Source: Ryuthela nishihirai (taxonomy: Eukaryota > Arthropoda > Arachnida > Araneae > Heptathelidae). From it: a stretch of 64,000 bases of DNA. The DNA is taken from contig JAWZYU010000017.1 in NCBI GenBank assembly GCA_038380435.1, positions 26,029,483-26,093,482 on the forward strand. The letters are read 5' to 3'. Below the pieces are notes generated by a model. That model was not told the DNA's origin. It saw only the letters and a program-made list of their open reading frames with translations, and did no database searches. Below, piece after piece: positions 21,563-32,331 of the stretch (positions within the stretch are counted from its first letter, which is position 1; the number at the start of each line of letters is the position of its first letter). The position numbers were made by a program, and so were the translations under genes.

Positions 21563-22560
21563 CAACTTGTTCAATACAGTATGATCATAATGAAATAAGG
21601 ATGAAATAATCTCATTCGGATTATTGCTAACTCTCTTAGAGAAACTTTTAGAGGTGCGTTTAATATGTGTATAGATGTGGTCGATGCCCAGATCTTCATG
21701 AAGTCGTCTGTTAGTAAAAAACCAGGGTGCATCGACCGCAGTTCTCAAGATTTTATTTTGTAAGATTTGCATCTTACGTATATTAATGGGAGTGGTGTTC
21801 GCCCATATGGGTGATGCATATAAACTCACCTGTCTAATAATAACATCATAAAGCAAAAGCTTATGATCCAAAACAAAATAGAGTTTCTTCTAAGGAGAGG
21901 ACCAAGTTGGCCTCTGAGTTTGGATTGGATTGTTTTACCTCTGAGCGGCAATTTTTTGCACACCATGGGCTAAATGGCCAGGCCACAAGGACCCCGAAGG
22001 CTCAGAGAAGGTTGGGAGAGGGGACCCACTGGAACAGCTGTTGGGAGACAGATGGTATCCTCCCGTCAAGGCCATCCAGCGTGTTCTTTAACGTGCATAG
22101 GGTATGGCTCTCCCGCACACGGGGCCACGGCTTAACGTCCCATCCAACGGACGGCGGCCTTTCCAAGCCCATCGGTATCCCCTACTGACCGTGGGCAGGG
22201 CGGGGGAAATTTTGCGGAGATAAATCTCAACGCTGACCCAGCTGGGACTCGAACCTGGGAACTACAGATTACGAGCCTGGCGCCCTACCGACTGAGCCAC
22301 CCCCGCCCCTGGCCTCTGAGAATGTTGACTTTGAAGACAATATGATTAATATGACAACCCATTTTAGTTTTCGGTTTAAAAACACTCCGAGATACTTGAC
22401 AGAGTGTCCTGCCAGTCAATGGGATCATCAATTGCTTGCTGGTGGGAGTGAATTCATAGAAAATGAATTGGAGAATATTTTCGGTGGTGGTAGCTAATAG
22501 CGGATTGAATGTTATGGTCGGCACGAGGGAGTTTTTCAGTAAAATGACCCATGTCATGAA
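21563..22560 (-). pseudogene. Jockey-like RT C-terminal relic split by a SINE
   Basis: On the minus strand, in shifting frames, the part right of the SINE (22310-22560) reads an EVFLNRKLKW-type segment. The part left of it (21563-21905) reads KLLLYDVIIRQVSLYASPIW, then MQILQNKILRTAVDAPWF and RRLHEDLGI, the conserved post-RT region of Jockey/X-element LINEs. Only this C-terminal region is present, with indels and stops. The catalytic RT motifs are absent, so it cannot be active. Confidence 0.82.
21919..22309 (-). mobile_element. SINE-A copy inside Jockey-like relic
   Basis: Full-length copy with TTGGATTGGATTG tail and complete head. TGGCCTCTGAG is repeated exactly at 21908-21918 and 22310-22320. 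Confidence 0.93.
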
Positions 22561-22877
22561 ATGTTATTTATTTGATTATTTTTTTAATATATTTAAAAAA
22601 ACCTTTCCTATATTTTATTTCTATTTGCTAAGCTGTCGATTATTTGCTCATTAGGAATATTCTTGCAGAAAATCTTACAGAAATCAGTCAATAACAAACT
22701 GTCTTATTAATCCGTGCAAAAATGTAATAATTTGAAATATTAGACCATTATAATATCAGTACAATAGGCTACGATTCATTTGTTACAATAATAGTTTTAA
22801 AATCATACTTTTTATGAAATAGAAAACACAATTCGTTGTACAGACGTAGGTCGGATGTAGGTAGGATACAGACGTAG
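22561..22877. other. AT-rich spacer, no gene recognised
   Basis: Only short frames. GACGTAGGTCGGATG occurs twice near 22844-22885, and the second occurrence runs into the truncated SINE. Confidence 0.4.
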
Positions 22878-23101
22878 GTCGGATGGGACGTTAAGCCGTG
22901 GCCCCGTGTGCGGGACAGTCATACCCTCTGCACGTTAAAGAACACGCTGGATGGTATTGACGGGAGGCTACCATCTGTCTCCCAACAGCTGTTCCAATGG
23001 GTCCCCTCCCCCAACCTTCTCTGAGCCTTCGGGGTCCATGTGGCCTGGCCATTTAGCCCATGGTGTGCAAAAAAGTGCCGCTCAGAGGTAAAACAACCCA
23101 T
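22878..23101 (+). mobile_element. 5'-truncated SINE-A copy
   Basis: Begins at GTCGGATGGGACGTTAAGCC and continues to AAAACAACCCA. Head and first part of the body are absent. A clear target-site duplication could not be identified. Confidence 0.88.
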
Positions 23102-23357
23102 GGTGGTAGCATGTGTGGTGTGTGAGGCCAATACTAACAAGTGTGCGCCTACCTTAACCACCGAGAATTAAAATATCCAAAGCCATAACCTGGATAATTA
23201 ACGGAAACCAGTGACAACAAGAATTTCATCGATAATAGTGAAACAAATATATTCAGAGGCGCACGTGCATCGCTAGTTCGCTTCAGCTAATGTTACACGC
23301 AGGCGTATTGTAAATTTCCTTTTTTTTTCAATTCTTTCTATTACGCAAACACTTTTA

Positions 23358-23505
23358 GTTTCTGTTATTGAATATGTCGCTGGCAAAAGATGCTGAAGCT
23401 CGTCCAAATGGAAAACTGATCCACCTCTTCGGAGATAAAGCTCAGCTAGGGAGGCATATCGAATTTGTAATTACTATAAGGTCAGCCGGACTGGTAGAGG
23501 AGGTA
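23358..23505 (+). CDS. Possible single exon of an unknown gene (weak)
   Basis: A pyrimidine-rich tract followed by ACACTTTTAG resembles a splice acceptor. The next ~145 bp are open from an ATG at 23373 (MSLAKDAEARPNGK, then LGRHIEFVITIRSAGLVEE) and end at GAG followed by GTAACGGTAAGA, a plausible donor. The sequence is not SINE or minisatellite, and its residue mix looks protein-like. I do not recognise the product, and no neighbouring exon was identified. A chance open frame of 79 codons is also possible. Confidence 0.2.
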
Positions 23506-23890
23506 ACGGTAAGACGAGTGCAGAACGTGGGCATCATCCTCTTTTCATTGGTTCCATTTCCACTTTTAATACAGCGTTGTTTCTTTCGCTTTTCAGCTGT
23601 TGGGTAATCCCTCAAAGTCTCTGTCGTTAAGAATTGGCGGCGCATTCGTGTGTATGCATTTGATAGCTTTCTATTTCAGGATCTTAATTAACTTTTCTGT
23701 TCTTTTTGTGCTTCGTCATATGAAGCGATCAGAATGTGTTTATCATCCTGAAAGAAATCGATCAAGAGGTTTCCGATTACAAGCCTTTTTCAGGTGCTCA
23801 TGAAATCGAAAAAAAAAAGATGTTTTCCTGAGCTGGAAAAAAAAAGGCAATTTTCTGTTAGTTCTTGAAGAACTTTAGTCTCTAGAAACT
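23506..23890. other. No gene recognised
   Basis: Short frames only, with A-rich runs near 23810-23845. No repeat family of the window is present. Confidence 0.4.
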
Positions 23891-23894
23891 GAAT

Positions 23895-24255
23895 TTAAAT
23901 TTTATCCCTCAGGGAAATTCTTAATTCTCTTAAGCAAATTCTTATTTTTCTTAAGCAAATACTTAATTCTCTTATATAAGTTCTTAATTCTTTTAAGCAA
24001 ATACTTAATTCTCTTATATAAGTTCTTAATTCTCTTAAGCAAATACTTAATTCCCTTAAGCAAATATAGTAATTCTCTTAAGCAAATACTTCATTCTCTC
24101 AAGCAAATTATTAATTCCTTTTAAACAAATACTTAATTCTCTTAAGCAAAATATTAATTCTCTTAAGCAAATACTTAATTCTCTTAAGCAAATTCTTAAT
24201 TCCCTTTAAACAAATACTTAATTCTCTTAAACAAATACTTAATTCTCTAAGTACA
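23895..24255. repeat. 21-bp minisatellite
   Basis: The unit is CTTAATTCTCTTAAGCAAATA, repeated about 16 times with substitutions and small indels (TATATAAGTTCTTAATTCT variants). Each unit holds a CTTAAG palindrome. No open frame. Confidence 0.9.
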
Positions 24256-24388
24256 TGTGATTAAGAGAATTAAGATGCCTTCTTCATTCTTCAAACGCTT
24301 TAATTCTAACTAACAGATGATTGGGGAAAATTCAAATATGAGAATTTTATTAATAATTATACAGCATAAAAAGGATTTCTCTTTTATA

Positions 24389-24601
24389 AATAATAAATAA
24401 ATAAATATCCCCTCAAGCAGCTGCTTGTCACAAAGGTCTGACAGGAGCCTATCAGTTTATATGCCATAGTAGAAGGTCTGAGAGGATGGCAGGACCTCAG
24501 CAGAAAAACAACACACACATCCATTCTTTACCCGGGGCTCGAACCCAGGTCCCTTAGATCAGTAGCCAAGCGTGCTAACCACTCGGCCATTGGACGGTCT
24601 C
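24389..24601 (-). mobile_element. SINE-S copy with target-site duplication
   Basis: AATAAATA-type tail at the left, body, and tRNA-like head at the right (complement reads TGGCCGAGTGGTTAGCACGC). TCTCTTTTATA flanks it at 24378-24388 and 24602-24612, so it moved by retrotransposition. Confidence 0.88.
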
Positions 24602-24946
24602 TCTCTTTTATACCTTTAATAAAATAAAAAGTTGCTTTTCTCACAAAATGGAGCAGATTAGTTAGAATGTCAAGATATCTCTTGACACTCTAACATAGAA
24701 ATTTTACATTTCTACCTTAAACAGATCACTTTCAAGGTTCTTTAAAAGTTTCTCCTTGTACCGTATTTAGTGATAAAATTAAAACTACCTAAGGATTAGA
24801 AAAATGCGAATTATAATCTTTCATTGTTACCAATCCAACTACAGAAGTGTTTTCCAATTATATCTTAAAGCAAAGCAATTCCATTTACGGAATGGTGGTA
24901 AGGGATCAACTCCCTGGTGGTAAGGGATCAACTCATTGCTGCCAAA

Positions 24947-25336
24947 GGGGCGGGGGTGGCTCAGTCGCCAGGCTCGTAATCTGTAGTTCCCAGGTTCGAG
25001 TCCCAGCTGGGTCAGCGTTGAGATTTATCTCCGCAAAATTCTCCGCCCTGCCCACGGTCAGTAGGGGACACCAATGGGCTTGGAAAGGCCGCCGTCCGTC
25101 GGATGGGACGTTAAGCTGTGGCCCCGTGTGCGGGAGAGCCATACCCTGTGCACGTTCAAGAACACGCTGGATGGCCTTGACGGGAGGCTATCATCTGTCT
25201 CCCAACAGCTGTTCCAGTGGGTCCCCTCCCCCAACCTTCTTTGAGCCTTCGGGGTCCTTGTGACCTGGCCATTTAGCCCATGGTGTGCAAAAAAGTGCCG
25301 CTCAGAGGTAAAACAACCCAACCCAACAACCCAACT
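24947..25336 (+). mobile_element. SINE-A copy with small head deletion
   Basis: The head reads GGCTCAGTCGCCAGGCTCG, lacking the GTAGCGC of other copies, so the D-arm region is shortened. The body is intact and the tail reads AACAACCCAACCCAACAACC. No confident target-site duplication. Confidence 0.92.
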
Positions 25337-26530
25337 CACCTAAAAATCGATAATGATCTTTGAAACACCAGTATTCGTCAATGAAAACAACTTTTTCGAT
25401 CAATTTTTCTAAGGGGCGGGAACTGCACCTATTTCCCCTCCTGCTTTACCGATACCCATGTTAAGGGCTGTAATGCAATATATTTTTTTGTATTCAAACA
25501 TCTTGCTCAGGATTCACAAAATGTGCATATTTAGTGCTGTAATGTATTCACATGTGATAACTAACCTAAATGGATAACAGTTCACGAATCTAAGAGTCCA
25601 ATATTCTTTCGTGCATTAACATATTGTTATTTTTCTTTACCAGACATTAACAAAACATTTCTTCTACGTTTCAAGAAAGAAACTGAAAAGCATCCTAAAC
25701 TCATTTCAAATGAACGCCATTCTTCGCTTTCCAATGTGGAGATGATATTTCCCATTTCGAATTGCAGCTTCGCATTAATCATTCCGACTTCACATCTGCG
25801 ATGAATTTATCTTATTTGACAATTTGGAGACTGCAGACACGCTGTGATGCGATGTTCGATGTCTCGTACTCATCCCAGTTTTGTCAGATTCCCTAAACAA
25901 AATGCTGAAGACGCGTTCTCTATCTCAAGACTGGATATCTGCTGCCATCTACATCTTCCGACGGCATCAGTAATTCCTGCCGCCCATCTCTTCCATTTCC
26001 TCCGATCTCATCACTGCATCTTCTTTGAAGCCGGAAGCCATTCTCCAACACCAAAATAAGAAGAGAAAAGAAAGGCTTTTTTTTTTTTAGAGAAAACGTG
26101 AGTCTGATACCTCGTTCTTCGAACGCGGCACAGAAAGTGCATCTATAAGTGCGTATCCAAAAAATTTGAATTTCAAAATTCTGTCTATCAGTACAGCTAG
26201 CAAATAAGACCGCTTCAGTCCCCTCAGGCGAGCAATATCAGTTTCAATCGTGACTGTTCCCATGGAGATTTTAACTCTTCTTGGGCTTCCGAGCGCCCTG
26301 GATGCTTCGGATGATGGAGGTGTACTTATGTGCGCATGTGTTTTAAGAATATGCCCCGATGAAATAAATGGAATGTGTTTCAATAGAAACATCTGGTCAT
26401 TTGGTTGTAAGCCTCATTTGCAATTCTCACCTCTTCTCGAATTTCCATAGCAAAATTTAATTTCCTTTTCTCTCTCTGAATATCAGGACAACAGAAATGT
26501 TAGCGATTAGGGGTCGCGGTTGAGACCTCA
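25337..26530. other. No gene recognised
   Basis: Frames of up to about 100 codons occur on both strands (for example minus 26087-26392) without recognisable domains or good splice context. A poly-T run of about 10 lies near 26080. The region is mostly free of the window's repeats and may be unique intergenic DNA. Confidence 0.4.
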
Positions 26531-26534
26531 CGAG

Positions 26535-26645
26535 AAATAATGTTGTCCTATCACTAAGCGGCACTTTTGTGCTCCCAGTGGTCTAAATTGGAAGCTGGTA
26601 AAGGAACGGGATACACTGGACAACTGTGAGGAGATAGATGGAAGC
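26535..26645 (-). mobile_element. Old SINE-A fragment
   Basis: Decayed words ACTAAGCGGCACTTTTGTGC, GGGATACACTGGACAACTG and GAGATAGATGG follow the order of the tail-side half of SINE-A. Confidence 0.6.
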
Positions 26646-26649
26646 ACGG

Positions 26650-27690
26650 ACTTACCCGGAATTTAGTTTCGGGGCGGGGGGGGGCATTCAATTTCTGAGA
26701 GGATTCTAGGGGTTTAGTTTTATTTAGCTCCGAGGAGGGGAGAATTTAGTTTGGAGGGAGGATTTTTAGTTAAGAGGAAGATTCTAGAATTTAGTTTCGA
26801 GGGGGGAGATTCGGTTTTGTGGAGGGTAGGAGAATTTAGTTTCGAGTAGGAGATTTAGTTTTGGGGAGCATTTTAGAATTTAGTTTCAGGAAGACAACAA
26901 TTTAGTTTCGAGGGGGGAGATTTAGTTTTGGGGAGGATTCTAGAATTCAGTTTCTAGAGGGGGAGAATTTAGTTTTGGGGAGAGTTGGAAAATTTAGTTT
27001 CGAGGGGGGATTTTTAGTTTTGCGGAGGATTCTTGAAATTAGTTTCGGGCGGACAAGAATTTAGTTTCGAGAAGGGGGAGTTGGGTTGGGTTGTTTTACC
27101 TCTGAGCGGCACTTTTTTGCACACCATGGGCTAATATTGCCAGGTCACAAGGACCCCGAAGCTCAGAGAAGGTTGGGGGGGGGGAACCACTGGAACAGCT
27201 GTTGGGAGACAGATGACAACCTCCCGTCAAGACCATCCAGCGTGTTCTTTAACGTGCACAGGGCATGGCTCTCCCGCACGCGGGGCCACGGCTTAACGTC
27301 CAATTCGACGGACGGCGTCCTTTCCAAGACGATCGGTGTCCCCTACTGACCGTGGGCAGGGCGGGGAATTTTGCGGAGATAAATCTCAACGGGCCCAGCT
27401 GGGACTCGAACCTAGGAACTACAGATTACGAGCCTGGCGCACTACCGACTGAGCCACCCCCGGCCCTCGGTAGGGGGAGAATTTAGTTTTGGAGAATATT
27501 CGAAAAATTAGTTTCGAGGGAAAGGATTTATATTTAGAGAAGGTTCGGGGGAGGGGGGAAGAAGTTAGTTCCGAGGGAAAGGATTAGATTTGGGGAGGGT
27601 TCGAGAATTTAGTTTTTGGGGGGAGGGAGAATTTAGTTTCGGGGAGGGTTTGAAAATATAATTTCGGGGGGGGGGGGGAATCGGTTTGAG
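26650..27690. repeat. Degenerate G-rich minisatellite interrupted by a SINE
   Basis: Words such as GAATTTAGTTTCGAGGGGG and GATTTAGTTTTGGGGAGG recur about every 25-35 bp on both sides of the SINE at 27081-27465. Many G-runs of 4-12 could allow G-quadruplex formation. No coding content. Confidence 0.88.
27081..27465 (-). mobile_element. SINE-A copy inside G-rich minisatellite
   Basis: Full copy with double tail TTGGGTTGGGTTG and complete head. TCGAGAAGGGGGAG on the left and TCGGTAGGGGGAG on the right look like a target-site duplication with two changes, but the host repeat makes this uncertain. Confidence 0.9.
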
Positions 27691-27896
27691 AATATATAGG
27701 AATAAGTTTCTATATATTATATATATTCTAAATGAAATAAGATTTTATAGTTGCTTTATTTAATCTATTTTTAGCATTGTACATAAAATATGGGCTAAAA
27801 AAATTATGCGAAGACAACTGTTTTGTTTGTCAAATCAGATACACAAGTTCGAGATTTCGTTTACGACGACTAGATTTTCCGGAGGGGGTGGGAGTT

Positions 27897-29195
27897 CCCC
27901 TCCCTGAATGTGTCCCTGGATGGAAACCCGCCATGCAGACCACTCAGCAGTTCTTCTCTGAGTGTGTTCCTGGATGGAAACCCGCCATGCAGACCATTTA
28001 GCAGTTCTTCCCTGAGTGTGTCCCTGGATGGAAACCCACCATGCAGACCATTTAGCAGTTCTTCCCTGAGTGTGTCCCTGGATGGAAACCCGCAATGCAG
28101 ACCATTTAGCAGTTCTTCCCTGAGTGTGTCCCTGGATGGAAACCCGCAATGCAGACCATTTAGCAGTTCTTCCCTGAGTGTGTCCCTGGATGGAAACCCG
28201 CAATGCAGACCATTTAGCAGTTCTTCCCTGAGTGTGTCCCTGGATGGAAACCGCAATGCAGACCATTTAGCAGTTCTTCCCTGAGTGTGTCCCTGGATGG
28301 AAACCCGCCATGCAGACCATTTAGCAGTTCTTCCCTGAGTGTGTCCCTGGATGGAAACCCGCAATGCAGACCATTTAGCAGTTCTTCCCTGAGTGTGTCC
28401 CTGGATGGAAACCCGCAATGCAGACCATTTAGCAGTTCTTCCCTGAGTGTGTCCCTGGATGGAAACCCGCAATGCAGACCATTTAGCAGTTCTTCCCTGA
28501 GTGCGTCCCTGGATGGAAACCCGCCATGCAGACCATTTAGCAGTTCTTCCCTGAGTGTGTCCCTGGATGGAAACCCGCCATGCAGACCATTTAGCAGTTC
28601 TTCCCTGAGTGTGTCCCTGGATGGAAACCCGCAATGCAGACCATTTAGCAGTTCTTCCCTGAGTGCGTCCCTGGATGGAAACCCGCCATGCAGACCATTT
28701 AGCAGTTCTTCCCTGAGTGTGTCCCTGGATGGAAACCCGCCATGCAGACCATTTAGCAGTTCTTCCCTGAGTGTGTCCCTGGATGGAAACCCGCAATGCA
28801 GACCATTTAGCAGTTCTTCCCTGAGTGTGTCCCTGGATGGAAACCCGCAATGCAGACCATTTAGCAGTTCTTCCCTGAGTGTGTCCCTGGATGGAAACCC
28901 GCCATGCAGACCATTTAGCAGTTCTTCCCTGAGTGTGTCCCTGGATGGAAACCCGCAATGCAGACCATTTAGCAGTTCTTCCCTGAGTGTGTCCCTGGAT
29001 GGAAACCTGCAATGCAGACCATTTAGCAGTTCTTCCCTGAGTGTGTCCCTGGATGGAAACCCGCAATGCAGACCATTTAGCAGTTCTTCCCTGAGTGCGT
29101 CCCTGGATGGAAACCCGCAATGCAGACCATTTAGCAGTTCTTCCCTGAGTGTGTCCCTGGATGGAAACCCGCCATGCAGACCATTTAGCAGTTCT
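27897..29195. repeat. 54-bp tandem array, about 24 units
   Basis: Unit: TGAGTGTGTCCCTGGATGGA, AACCCGCCATGCAGACCATT, TAGCAGTTCTTCCC. Because 54 is a multiple of three, long frames run on both strands (18-residue periods), but at least three frames are open at once and none has a flanking gene, so they are artefacts. Variants are GCCATG versus GCAATG and TGCGTCC versus TGTGTCC. One unit near 28250 has a 1-bp deletion that shifts every frame. The outermost left units are the most diverged. Confidence 0.95.
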
Positions 29196-29383
29196 GCACA
29201 GAATGTTTGCCTTGTGATCATTGAATTCATTTTCATTTTGATCACAGAAATGCCGCTCAGTGGGAAAACAACCCAATTACGTAAAAAGGGAGTTTTCCCT
29301 ACGCTGTTGCACTTGTTTCCCCACAGTCGTCTATTGACGAGAAAAAATATTTTTCCGATTCAATACTTTATCCTCTGCAATGA

Positions 29384-29802
29384 GGGGCGGGGGTGGCTCA
29401 GTCGGTAACGCGACAGGCTCGTAATCTGCAGTTCCCAGGTTCGAGTCCCAGCTGGGTGAGCGTTGAGATTTATCTCCGCAAAATTATCCGCCTTGTCCAC
29501 GGTCAGTAGGGGACACCGATGGGCTTGGAAAGGCCGTCGTCCGTCGGATGCGACGTTAAGCCATGGCCCCATGTGCGGGAGAGTCATACCCTGTATACGT
29601 TAAAGAATTAAAGAACACACTGGATGATCTTGACGGGAGGCTACCATCTGTCTAATGGCTAAATGGCCAGGTCACATGGACCCCGAAGGCTCAGAGAAGG
29701 TTGGCGGAGGGAACCCACTGAGCCTTCGGGGTCCATGTGACCTGGCCATTTAGCCCATAGTGTGCAAAAAAGTGCCACTCAGAGGTAAAACAACCCAACA
29801 AA
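29384..29802 (+). mobile_element. SINE-A copy with internal inverted segment
   Basis: Standard head and body, then a disturbed 3' third in which 29660-29693 is the exact complement of 29719-29752 (34-bp arms). The target-site duplication CCTCTGCAATGA is intact at 29372-29383 and 29803-29814, so the rearranged form was inserted as such or changed afterwards without losing its ends. Confidence 0.93.
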
Positions 29803-29929
29803 CCTCTGCAATGATTTGTTTAAGAAAAGGATGTTTTCGTTACACTATTGCAGGTTATTACCGAAAGATAAATTATTTGTGGGAAAGGTAACTTTCTTCA
29901 AAGCTTATGTACTTTATACCTTATAATGA

Positions 29930-30296
29930 GGGGCGGGGGTGGCTCAGTCGGTAGCGCGCCAGGCTCGTAATCTGTAGTTCCCAGGTTCGAGTCCCTGCTG
30001 GGTCAGCGCTGTGATTTATCTCCGTAAAATTCCCCGCCCTGCCCACGGTCAGTAGGGGACACCGATGGGCTTGGAAAGGCCGCCGTCCGTCGGATGGGAC
30101 GTTAAGTCGTGGCACCATGTGCACATTAAAGAACACGCTGGATGACTTGACGGGAAGCTACCATCTGTTTCCCAACATCTGTTCCAGTGGGTCCCCTCCC
30201 CCAACCTTCTCTGAGCCTTCGGGGTCCATGTGACCTGGCCATTTAGAACATGGTGTGCAAAAAAGTGCCGCTCAGAGGTAAAACAACCCAACCCAA
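29930..30296 (+). mobile_element. SINE-A copy with target-site duplication
   Basis: Complete head, body with a small deletion after GTCGTGGCACCATGTGCAC, and tail AACAACCCAACCCAA. CCTTATAATGA flanks it at 29919-29929 and 30297-30307. Confidence 0.94.
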
Positions 30297-30419
30297 CCTT
30301 ATAATGAATTACTGTAAGGAACGCTTTTCTCTTATGGGCATTCTCTACAGTTAGTAGCTTAGGGGAAATAAAAATTTTCCCTACACTGGGTCATTTTATG
30401 CCTTACGAAAACCTGTCGA

Positions 30420-30810
30420 AAGCTGACACTGGAGATAATCCGGGTCATAGATCTCGGGGAAAATCCGAAATGTGACCTCCGAGATGTCCTTTAAGGTCAA
30501 ATGAAAGTCACGTAGAGGTCACACCTTATCTACGAGTGCAAGAAACGTGAAAATTTGTGTCCAATGGTTTGGTTTATAGATGTCGGAAACATTACAAAAT
30601 TTCTGATCCTAACGGTCCTTCGAGGTCAAAGGTCAAATTTAGTTCCATCGATGTTAGCTAAAAATTGGTGCTGGGGGTATTTTGAGACGAAGATCTCAGA
30701 AATGTTGCCAAATTTTGGATGGGATGGGTACTTTGAGGACGTCAAAGATCAAAGGTCAAACCTTTGACCTTTCAGAAGTCAAAGGTCAACATCGAGATAC
30801 CTATGCTGAA
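30420..30810. repeat. Degenerate ~130-bp repeat rich in nuclear-receptor half-sites
   Basis: Three decayed units share words like AGATCTCAGAAATGTT, AATTGGTGCTGGGGGTATTT and AGGTCAAAGGTCAAA. AGGTCA-type half-sites form DR1 arrangements at 30623-30635 (both halves perfect), 30746-30758 and 30776-30788 (one half imperfect each). A 10-bp palindrome AAAGGTCAAA/TTTGACCTTT lies at 30751-30772. Known: DR1 elements bind RXR and HNF4-type receptors. Binding here is only a possibility. Confidence 0.65.
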
Positions 30811-31320
30811 GAGTTAAAAATTGGTGAATAGAGTTTATTTCAGGCAGTAAACTGAGAAATAAGAGGAATTTTCATATCCACTGCCACATTCAAGGTTAAA
30901 TAGGGGTGAGAAGTGACGGGCTAGAAATCAAGAGGTTACAAGGCGACAATTGATTTCTTGTATACCTATATGCATAGAACTCGAACATTCCCGACACCAA
31001 AATACTTGATTCCTTAGAGTCCATTACTTAAAGAAAAAGGGAAATGATCTTCTGTTTTCCCCTTTATTCCCTATTGTCAACTATTTAAGGGAAATTGGGG
31101 TATTAAATATATAGTTCAATGACTTTGACTATGGGTCTCAACCTAAAGGAATCCAAGTAAATAACTATAATTCATAAATCGTAAAATACAGAGACACATA
31201 CAGTAAAAAATTGTTCAGAAATAAATATTAATGTAATTTTCACTTGTTAATGAAACGAAAACTAAATCTAAAAAAGAAAATAACACCACTAAATCTCTCA
31301 GAGCTTTCTCTTTAACCATT
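30811..31320. other. No gene recognised
   Basis: AT-rich, short frames only, with no repeat family of this window detected. Confidence 0.4.
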
Positions 31321-32092
31321 TTAATGGCCTGGGCATGGATGAGCAGCCATGTCATGATGAGCCTAAAATGGATGAATGGAATCGAAATCTATGGATGAGC
31401 CTAAAAGGCTAGATCACAAGGATCCCGAGGGCTCAGAGAAGTTGGAGAAGAGTTGGGTTGTTTTACTTCTGAGCGGCACTTTTTTGCACACCATGGGCTA
31501 AATGGCAAGGTCACATGGACCCCGAAGGCTCAGAAAAGGTTGGGGGAGGGACCCACTGGAACAGGTGTTGGGAGACAGATGGTAGCCTCCCGTCAAGGCC
31601 ATCTAGCGTGTTCTTTAACATGCACAGGGTATGGCTCTCCCGCACACGGGACCACGGCTTAACGTCCCATCCGACGGACGGCGGCCTTTTCAAGCACATC
31701 GGTGTCCCCTACTGACCGTGGGCAGGGCGGGGAATTTTGCGGAGATAAATCTCAACGCTGACACAGCAGGAACTCCAACATGGGAACTACAGATTACTAG
31801 CTTGCCACGCTGCCGACTGAACCAACCCCGCCCCACACCTATAATGGATGAATGGAATCGAAATCCATGGATGAGCCTAAAAAGCCATGTCACGAGGACC
31901 CCGAAGGCTCAGAGAAAGTTGGTGAAAGAGATCCACTGGATAGCTGTTGGGAGACAGATGATAGCCACCCGTCAAGGCCATCCAGAGTGTTCTTTAACGT
32001 GCACAGGGTATGGCTCTCCTATACCTGTAGCCACGGTTTAACGTCCCATCCGATGGATGGCGGTCTTTCGAATCTCATTGGTCCTCCGCTCA
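31321..32092 (-). mobile_element. Old SINE-A sequence with a ~90-bp duplicated segment
   Basis: 31361-31451 and 31838-31931 share AATGGATGAATGGAATCGAAA, GGATGAGCCTAAAA and a decayed SINE-A stretch ending GGCTCAGAGAA, with several differences. After the second copy the old SINE continues to about 32092 (GTCTTTCGAATCTCATTGG). A younger SINE-A lies between the two copies. Confidence 0.65.
31452..31834 (-). mobile_element. SINE-A copy between duplicated flanks
   Basis: Complete copy from GTTGGGTTGTTTTACTTCTG to ACCAACCCCGCCCC. The head shows private changes (ATTACTAGCTTGCCACGCTG). No short target-site duplication directly abuts it. Confidence 0.9.
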
Positions 32093-32331
32093 AGAAAACT
32101 CTATGGATAGACGGTTTTTACAATCTATCTCTCGTTTAAGCTATGCATACGAAATTCTTTGGACATTTTGTTAATTTTTAAAGAATTTAATTAGGGAGGG
32201 GAAATTAACAATTTTCACACACGTTATAGCGAATCCACGTTGGCAGGGGACGCTTTAAACAGGGATTACACGTCTCCATTAATTCCGTGCATTTAATTGC
32301 CTGCAATAAAATGAAAATTATACTGTTGTAC

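Noticed and set aside
27897..29195. CRISPR-like or secreted repeat protein (for example silk-type) gene
   Set aside because: No spacers, no signal peptide, no flanking unique coding sequence, and composition is not Gly/Ala-rich as silk repeats would be.
27870..29276. Frames of 468, 373 and 343 codons across the 54-bp array
   Set aside because: They exist only because the unit is a multiple of three with no stop. At least three frames on two strands are open at once, one unit has a 1-bp deletion, and there is no flanking coding context.
29940..30010. SINE heads as tRNA genes
   Set aside because: A and B boxes are present, but the acceptor stem is not paired, there is no normal tRNA 3' end, and each is followed by the SINE body and tail.
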